DNA of 64,000 nucleotides from Kingdonia uniflora. Lineage: Eukaryota; Streptophyta; Magnoliopsida; Ranunculales; Circaeasteraceae. The position numbers and the translations under genes were made by a program. Under the pieces are notes generated by a model, which had not been told where the DNA came from, did not search any database, and saw only the letters and a program-made list of their open reading frames with translations. Shown here in pieces: positions 56,883 through 64,000 of the stretch (position 1 is the stretch's first letter; each line of letters begins with the position of its first letter). The stretch covers positions 1,798,001 through 1,862,000 of the forward strand of contig JACGCM010002647.1 of NCBI GenBank assembly GCA_014058105.1. Reading direction: 5' to 3'.

Positions 56883-57300
56883 AGCCAGAGCCATGACTAA
56901 TTTCAAATTGTAATTCTTCCATCCCTGTGAATCAATACACCACACAATATTTGACGTCTCTTGCCATGACCACATAATCTGAGTCACACTTTTTCTTAGT
57001 ACATATCCAATTCAGATGTTCATCTTTGTATTTCTCCATATCCTGAAGAAGACTATCCAATATTTTAAATTAGTATAAAAAGTTTTAAAAAAAAACTCGA
57101 ATAAGTTCTACATCTATAATGTTAAAGATAATTAATATAAGAAATCCAATTCCAAACATACCGATAAAAATCTTGTAATGGGAGAGTAGCATAATGGATT
57201 CCCATCCTTGGTACATTCTATAACTCGTTCAAATTCCATGAGAACATTGTAGTTATAAAAGACATGAGAACCTCAAACTTTACATTGCCCCCAATATCAT
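56883..57300 (-). pseudogene. Second captured-gene-like fragment in the Helitron
   Basis: Two minus-strand blocks follow one another. The first (to 57162) reads YNVLMEFERVIECTKDGNP then LCYSPITRFLS before a GTATG donor. The second (about 57065-56883) reads LLQDMEKYKDEHLNWICTKK, then VMARDVKYCVVY, with a stop. No family is recognised. Spacing and the donor suggest adjacent exons of one plant gene. Confidence 0.4.
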
Positions 57301-59122
57301 AGTATCTTATAACCAAATTAACCTACATTTGAAACCAAACAGATCCCAAATTATATTTTCCCTAAATAAATTCAAGTGAGTGAGAGAGAGGGTGTTATCA
57401 CCTCGTCATATTAGGCTTTGATTTTAATAGCGTCACCGAATACTCGCTCCACATTTATGCCACTATGATTACCATCTTTGATTTTAAGTTGTATTTGTTG
57501 TTTACCGGTAGTCTTTATTTGATCCAGACTCCCTCAGCAGAGTAACCTCATTAGCAAGTTGACGCACGACTGGCCCACTAGCGATAGAGTCCTACCTGTA
57601 AATGTGAACATAAAATAATAGGTAACCGGTATTTGAGAAAAACTGGAACAAAATGGAAGGCAACTTGTACATGGAAGTTTGGTTTATAGGAATCAAAATA
57701 GCTTTCCTCTCAATTGAGTCCCCTTAGGCGTATAATCAGTAATATTAAGCCAACCCATAACTGTTAGAAAACCATCAATTGAAATTTTCTCATAAGATCA
57801 ATAACTATACAAAAATCAAAATCAATAGGAAAAGGGAAAAAAAACCATCGAGACTTATAAAAATGATAACTCATATCAAAGTTGAAGTGAAATAAACTAT
57901 TATGCTTGTATTACTTAGAAAGAATACTACTAATATGTCGATAAGAGTAAAGTTTTATATTTCCATTATACTTTAAATCATCACGGATAATAGAAGAATA
58001 AGCATAAAAAATTATAGATTCCATAAACAGTTGAACTCTAAAGGTTTGAAGTTGTGCAATTGATCACAAAAGCATGTTTCATGGATAAGGCTCCTATCGA
58101 TTAGAAATTATGAGATTATGATCATCGTACCTTTAAGTGGTTAACATGGTTTATAACTTCTTCTACGATTGAAGAACCCAATAAAAGGGTTAGAGAATTC
58201 ATCAATTTCTTCATCAGGAGGAGATAGAGGTGCATAAATGAGTAAATTGCTTTACAGGGAAGGGGTTTTATAGATTTAATCTCAAACTACCATTACTAAT
58301 ATGGTATAATCTAATAAAATTTGGTTTAATATGATAAAACATTTTTCAGTTCCAAACTGCAATTGGAGAAATACCAATTCTCAGAATGATAAATCAATCA
58401 CAACGTTGAGAGAGAGAAAAAAAAATAAAAAATTAAACCTTCTTAATCTTCAACGTTCGTCATTTCCAAAGTTGAGAATAACAAAACTCTAGAAAGGGAA
58501 GAGAAACATTATATGAATCCATCCATGTCGATGATTGCTTATTGAGAATGGAATTAATAAAAAGTGCCTGAGAGACTGAGAGTGCAATATGTCTTAAAAT
58601 GGTCGAAGCGAGATGTCTTTAGGGAAGATGTAAAGAGATGCGCCTTTTCGAGAAAATACTCTCTCGAATTGATTTGAGTACCGTCAAAACGTGCTTATGT
58701 GGCAGCACCTCATTTACTTAAAAAGCTGATGTGACAGCCCCACAATCGTTTCTACAGATGCATCTCCAATTATATATTTATATAGATTATTATTTTTTAA
58801 TATTTGATTTAAATATTTGTTTTTTTAATAAAATAAAAAATAAATAAAAATATTTATGCACCAATTCAATTGGCGCGGTGTGCGTGTGTGTTTCTTTTTT
58901 TATTATATAAATTATTTTTTAAAAATGTTGGCGCCAATTCAATTGGCGCACAACATTTTTTATTATTTTTTAATATTAAAAAATTAAAAAAAAAAACCTG
59001 AAAAATCTGGCATCCATCCCCACCCTGAAAAAGAACATTTTTTACCCCTGACTATATATCATATTTTCTCTGAACTTACGCCTACGTGGTTAGCTAACTT
59101 GGCTATCCTGGTGTCCATGCTC

Positions 59123-59414
59123 TAAATATTCTTGCCACATGATGAAACCATGAATCCTCGAAAATCAAATTTATTTCCACTGAAGAAGTCGTCTTCTCTC
59201 ATTAGATGAAATATAATCACGGGCGCCTACGACGACAAAACTTATGGTTAAAGGTATGCAGATCATTTAAACTGAGTGGCTCGATGTTAATAAAATAAAA
59301 TAAAAGTGAACAGCAAGAAAGAACCCAGCTGGAGATGATCCTTTTTTATACACAGATAAAGTGAGATAATAATACCCGGGTTTTAGAGATTAGTGTTGAA
59401 GTTACTTTGATAAG
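59123..59414. repeat. Dispersed direct repeat, copy 2
   Basis: Matches 45256-45533. It lies exactly between the right end of the Helitron-bearing MITE and the left end of the next Harbinger-like repeat. Confidence 0.85.
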
Positions 59415-59860
59415 AGCATCCACAGCAGCTAGGTGGATTCTGATGTGGCAAGGTGGATTTGCCAATCCACCCTCTTCACCAAGCAATCCACCTCCCAACA
59501 GCTAGGTGAATTTGATAACATGGCAACCCAATATCCACCCTGTGGGTGGATTTGGGATGAATTCATGTCACGCGGTTCAGAAGGATGCGCAGTCATTGCG
59601 CGCGGTTCAGAAGGGCGCGTAGGCTATTAACCAATAAGATGTTGTCACGTGGAAACAATCTAGTGGCTCCCATTGTGCGCATTTCAGAACTGCGCGTAGC
59701 TTCAACATCCAGGATTAAAACACGTGAACGGCTGAGATTGAATGATTTTCAACGGTTAGTTTTGCCACGCGGTTCAGAAGTGTGTGGCAAAAGCCGGCAT
59801 ACAAAATATCATTGGTTCCCCATTATTTCACCTTGGTTTTATACCCAGTAATTTATACTC
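59414..59860. repeat. Second Harbinger-like MITE, right end not found
   Basis: TAA precedes GAGCATCCACAGCAGC, a start like the other Harbinger-type ends here. The body has four GC-rich motifs, CACGCGGTTCAGAAG, GCGCGGTTCAGAAGG, GCGCATTTCAGAACTGCGCG and CACGCGGTTCAGAAG. No complementary end is present, so the right boundary is approximate and the element may be truncated. Confidence 0.45.
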
Positions 59861-60365
59861 TACAGTAGTTAAAATGGCCTAAGAGATAGAGACCTTGAAA
59901 GGTTCATTCTCTGTTCTAAAGCTGATGCCCAGAACATACTTCAGCTAGACAGAAAACCCACTGCATAAATCCAAAATTGCACCTCAAATTAAGTCTAAAT
60001 CATGAAATTGCATAATATTTTTATCCAAAATAAGCATTAAATTTTGTCTAAATCAAAGAACTGCACAAAATTACAACCCCATCTCCAATTAAACTAAAAA
60101 TTTATGAGGGAATAACATACATCTAACATAAAACTATTTCCCAAATAAAGAAAATTATTGATTACCCAAATTTCCATTTTGCACAGACATAAGGCCCAAT
60201 GCGAAGATGAACATACACTCCTACTATTTGCATTGTCTTTATGAACCTAACTAAATCATATCTATATATCCTCAAAATAATACTACAAAGAAGGAAAAAC
60301 AAAGATCACTGTAAGAACGCAATCAAGAAGACCAAGTAAGAATGAGAGAGAAAGAGTACATTGCC
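59861..60365. other. AT-rich interval
   Basis: No coding sequence or element ends recognised. Confidence 0.3.
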
Positions 60366-60727
60366 AGGAAAAGGTTCATGGCCATTCCAGACGACATGTT
60401 TGTATAACATCCAAAGCCCATCTTTTGCCCTTTGTATAAGTCCTTCCTACATTTACAACAAACCCTATTCCACAAATCAACCAAAACCCTCAAAAAACAA
60501 AACCCCATTAAAAGGGTACCCAAGAAACAAGAAATCAGAGAGAGAAAGAGTACTTCAGGGGTGCTTCTGGGGTAATGTATAAAGCCAGAGATGAGTATTC
60601 TCCTCTGCCCATTAATGATAATAGCGTTTCTATCATATGTTACACTACACTCAATCAACTGTACTAAACTCAGTAGAAGAATCAAACACAAGAACAAGAG
60701 ATTTCTGGAAACTGAGTTGGTTTCCAT
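60366..60727 (-). pseudogene. Beta-galactosidase (GH35) pseudogene, first two exons
   Basis: Exon 1 (60727 to about 60554) encodes a signal peptide ([19 protein letters not shown]) and [18 protein letters not shown] then [12 protein letters not shown]. It ends at a GTACTC donor. After a short intron, LIQRAKDG ... [10 protein letters not shown] (60450-60366) matches exon 2 of plant BGAL enzymes ([27 protein letters not shown]). Frame disruption and small deletions in exon 2 make it defective. The catalytic exons are absent. The product family hydrolyses cell-wall galactose. Confidence 0.82.
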
Positions 60728-60952
60728 TGCTTATCTCTAAAGAAAGAAAAATACAGGGGTGAAGAAGGCAGGGAGATTCTTTAATGGGGTTTGTTTGTTG
60801 GCTTCACTCTTCACCAAAAGAAATCATTGTAAGAATTGCATTACATTATTATAAAAAAATTAATAAAGCTATAAATCCAAATCCAAAGTTCAAAAATAAT
60901 TTGGCATAAAACAATAAAAATAAATGAATATTAAACTTGTTTATTATTGTGC
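60728..60952. other. Spacer
   Basis: AT-rich. It would hold the former promoter of the beta-galactosidase pseudogene. A clear TATA box is not evident. Confidence 0.3.
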
Positions 60953-62000
60953 TTCTGCATCATTCTTTGATTCAGCTTCACCATCTCCGTCTTCACTATC
61001 ATTATTATCATTTTTTTCTTCAGTACTTTCATATTCTTTCTTGTTGTGATCTTTTTTGTCTTCATTGGTTTTGCTATTTGTTGTCCCTGTGTTGACCATT
61101 TCCAATTTGCGACGGGTTGATTTGCGTATAGTCTATGGCATTTCGTTTTCTTTATGAGTTTCATGTATTGCATGTTGATAACAATTATGTTTATACTATA
61201 TTTGATTTATACATATATTTTATAAGTTAGTTTATTACCTGGAATAAAAGAGTTATGGTAAAAGTTGGGGTTGTAGTTGTTGATGCAGAACCATAGAATG
61301 GTTGATTTTTTTTTTCTTGTTTTTGGCAGGTTCTTGTTCGAAATGTGTTGATCGCTTTGCTGTGTTCCTTTTCGCCTCAATGGTTTTCATTGGTGTGTCC
61401 AGTACTTCTTCTGCCATAGTGGAAACGGCATAAACCCTATAAATACTATTTGGCTTACCAATATTAGAATCTGTTAATTTAAGACCAAAGACACGTTCTT
61501 GCCAAATTAATTTTCTCTTCGAGATAGGACACTAGTGTATCGCCATTGTTCCGCAGTTTATTATTTACAAATTAAATGTTAGTGTCGCACGGTAAGTAAA
61601 GAACTAAATGATTCGATATGTAGTATTTTTGAACTTTAATTGCATACGTACCTTTTGTGATAGTTCTTTAGTTGTTTTTGCTATATTATCTAAAAGCATC
61701 TGCAGCTGTGAATCGAACATTATCACCTTGATGAATCCAGTGTCATCTTGGACGTCTATCTGCAATTTGTACCTGCATTGAAAGAAGAAAGAGTTGGCAT
61801 GATATATTTGTAACAAAAAGGTGTTTGATTTTTTTACCTAATAAGCGGGTTACTGATTAGTTTGCTGCAGCTGGAACAGTAGAATTTGTCATTTTGCTGG
61901 TTAACTTTCCGATTATAATTGTTGCATGACTCATAACAAAACCCGTACTCATGATAGATCTTTGATATCCGCACTTTGATGTTATAGATAGCATCATGAT
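60953..62000 (-). pseudogene. RPA1-like (replication protein A large subunit) C-terminal relic
   Basis: The minus strand shows a zinc-binding segment CYESCNNYNRK ... FYCSSCSKL (61930-61870) with an intron donor. Then YKLQIDVQDDTGFIKVIMF and DSQLQMLLDNIAKTTKEL (61770-61660) follow, typical of the RPA-C OB fold. ERVFGLKLTDSNI and TPMKTIEAKRNTAKRS come next, and the last part is an acidic tail ending DAEAQ. Single-strand-binding RPA1-like proteins of this form are found in plants as host genes and in Helitrons. Frame breaks between exons and missing N-terminal OB folds suggest a fragment. Confidence 0.6.
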
Positions 62001-64000
62001 ATAAATTATTTATTTATGTTTACAATTATTTGTAAAAATCTACCTGTGTTCAAATTGTTTAATATTTAAAGTGATCACCCAAATGTTAAGAATAAAGCTC
62101 ATATCTCAATTTTCAAGTTGCAAGTATTGGGTTTGAATAATGTTGTAAAATCGTCCTTATGTTGCCTAAATTCGTAAAGTAAAAGTACATGGAAACAAAA
62201 ATTAGTTAAATGTTTGCTAATTACATCTAAATAACTCTTACTATAAATAGTACATATGTTCCTTAGAGCTTGAATATCAAATAACATTAAGTTTATTGTA
62301 AATCATAGGTAAATGCATTAACATTACTATACAACAAACCAAAATGAAGACTTCTTATGTTTTTGAGTTGCCCTCAACAAAACAATCAATTACAGACCAT
62401 AGATTTCCAAATTTTGATTATAGAAAAAGATAAGTGGAATCCTTTCTCCAAAGTTAGGTGACCTTCGCCTAATAGTTGTCTTCTATTGCTTCTTCGTTAG
62501 TTTAGGTTTGCAACCCTCAATGCCTGAAAATATCACACCAATTATAATTAATGTAACAAAACTCAATCAAATGGCTCTGGTTTATACAATCCTTCGTTGA
62601 CAATTAAAACAAATGCATTCATGCTAAGCAAATCATGGTGCATTTTTAGTAGTTTCGCCTTCGTATTCAACTGAGCCACCCTACTTGTGTAAACCTTTTG
62701 AGAATGTACTTGTTTTATCTTTCAAAATAGGCATAGTGGAGTTGTTCTCCTTTTGGAAACAAAACATTTGTAAGAATGTACTTGTTTTACCTTTACGGGG
62801 TTGAATTTTTACTGCCTGCCCTTTCAAAATGGGCTTAGTGGAGCTGTTCTCAACAATTTATTTCTTGATCTCCCAAGTTGTAAAAACACTATTTCAGTAG
62901 TAGCTATGTTGGGCCAGATGGCAAGGAAATTGGACTGCTGGGTGATAATCTAGGTGGATCACATTGATCTTCACCTCTTTTCTCCTCTTTAAGGTTTTAT
63001 TATTCGTAATGTAACGACTTCTATATTTATTTGCTAATAGAGTCCGAGTTAATTAGGGCTCATATTTATTCCATCACAGATTGATTTAGATTTCTCAAAA
63101 ACATAATCTAAGATACTTGTATAGGCAAAAATCTTTTCTCACCAAAACCAAGCTAAGGGGGCTCTCCTTTTATAAGCCCAAGGGGGCTCAACACAACTGG
63201 AAACTAAGTAGGAAACCTACAACAATTAGAAACCCTAGCTCTAGAATAATTCCCGAAGCTAACTCCAAATCTAAATAAATAAATAAATAAAATAAAAAAA
63301 TAAATACCAAAGGCAAAACCAAATTAAGAGAGGGCATCAAATAAGTGAGGCCATATGCGAGTGAGAAGACGACCACGTAACCTAACACAGTTTTAATTTA
63401 CAAAAATGTTAGTGTTGGAAAGCTCTAGGATATACTCAGAAAATGAAAGGCAGGTTTGCATTTTAAGGAGATCTTAATGAAACAGAACAAGGTAGTGTAG
63501 TAGGTGTTTAGCAGAGTGAGGGTGTAAAAAGAGATAGGTCCTCATTTCCAGAAGTTAGAGAGCATGATGTAAAGAAGCAAACCAAAAAATTATCCACCAC
63601 TTAAGGTTGTTGATGGAGAAGCTAAGGGAGAACCATTTCTTAAGGCTATCCTTATTTCACGAAAGGGTTTCCCTACATAACATATCACAGTCGATCATAC
63701 ATTACAAAGCCCATATGGGGTACGTATACTCCTTCTATAACTAACACCCGTAGAATCGATAAAGACGATGCATAATACTGAGGCAGAGTACAAACTGGGG
63801 GAAGGTCATAATATAGGAGTTAGTATCATAACAAAAGAAGCAAATGAACCTACGAGTTGATTCATCTATTGTAACTATTCTTGTGACAAACATGTATTGA
63901 CTTTAAACTTCTTATTTGCTGATAAAATATATCTGAATAATCACATATTCCCTGCCTAAATTTGGATGTGAAAAGAAAAAAAGCAGAGTAGAGTTAAAGC
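62001..64000. other. Terminal 2 kb, no gene recognised
   Basis: AT-rich sequence with a TAAA repeat run near 63275-63305. Phrases such as CTTAGTGGAGCTGTTCTC occur twice (about 62737 and 62829) as a short local duplication. No element ends or coding domains are recognised. Confidence 0.35.

Larger units (their letters stand above)
50614..58786 (-). mobile_element. Helitron, about 8.2 kb, inserted in a MITE
   Basis: Read on the minus strand, the element begins TCTATATAAATATATAATTG right after an A. It ends with a hairpin-like GCCGTGCTTAGCGCGGGC, then TCATAACTACTAG before a T. This matches plant Helitron ends (5' TC, 3' hairpin plus CTRR, insertion between A and T). No target duplication is expected or seen. 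No Rep or helicase frame is recognised inside, so it is probably non-autonomous. It carries split fragments that look like captured host exons. The 5' subterminal sequence (CAGCACCTCATTTAC...CAATCGTTT) is repeated near the other end at about 50778. Confidence 0.72.
50353..59122. mobile_element. Harbinger-like MITE split by a Helitron
   Basis: Ends GAGCATGGGCAGCGGGATAGC and, inverted, GGCTATCCTGGTGTCCATGCTC are related inverted repeats. They are flanked by TTA (left) and TAA (right). Subterminal palindromes GCGCCAATTGAATTGGCGC (left, 50579) and GCGCCAATTCAATTGGCGC (right, about 58930) support one element. Removing the Helitron at 50614-58786 leaves about 597 bases, a normal MITE size. The flanking triplets differ by one base, so the target duplication is not perfect. 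Confidence 0.7.

Noticed and set aside
63188..63388. 66-codon hydrophobic minus-strand frame
   Set aside because: It depends on a TAAA/TTTA repeat run. No signal or domain is recognised beyond low-complexity hydrophobicity.
1..64000. tRNA, rRNA and small structured RNA genes
   Set aside because: No tRNA or rRNA core sequences were seen by eye. Only short primer sites complementary to tRNA ends occur.

Overview
The window is nuclear DNA of a flowering plant, most likely a eudicot. It holds GT-AG split genes of typical plant families (ATG10, a CML36-like calcium sensor, relics of DA1-like, DENN, DUF936, ascorbate oxidase and beta-galactosidase genes) among layers of plant transposable elements. 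I cannot name the species. Only two genes look intact: ATG10 (48381-50093, five exons) and a CML36-like EF-hand gene (37135-37740, one exon).

Left third (1-25.6 kb): nested retrotransposons, nearly all transcribed from the minus strand. Two Ty3/gypsy elements of the Tat lineage lie head to tail (B, about 2.0-9.95 kb; A, 9.95-19.04 kb). Each has protease, reverse transcriptase, a second RNase H and integrase on the minus strand. Each also has an intron-containing additional ORF on the plus strand, separated from the integrase by a tandem-repeat block (61-bp units in B, 217-bp units in A). Element A sits in the 3' LTR of a Ty1/copia element (19.04-25.6 kb). A 2,074-bp gag-only element with 340-bp LTRs and a perfect ATAAC target duplication interrupts that copia gag.

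Middle (25.6-37.1 kb): a run of broken plus-strand host gene pieces. In order these are a WVD2-like first exon, a DENN-domain first exon, the 3' half of a DA1-like peptidase gene, an RPA1-like tail, DUF936 pieces and the 5' part of an ascorbate oxidase gene. A 302-bp tandem duplication and the CML36-like gene follow.

37.9-44.7 kb: a complete but decayed PIF/Harbinger element with TTA target duplications, ORF1 (Myb/SANT-like), ORF2 (DDE transposase) and a third, four-exon plant-mobile-domain gene. Palindromic GGCGCC motifs lie near both ends and at the internal boundary beside the third gene. This is the most unusual object in the window.

45-64 kb: an L1-type LINE remnant, a 1.6-kb non-autonomous LTR element with a CTTCA duplication, intact ATG10, and a Harbinger-like MITE split by an 8.2-kb Helitron. 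Then come a second Harbinger-like repeat, a beta-galactosidase pseudogene and an RPA1-like pseudogene. A roughly 280-bp segment occurs twice in direct orientation (45.26 and 59.12 kb).

Family names come from motifs recognised by eye. No database search was run, and exon boundaries of broken genes are approximate.
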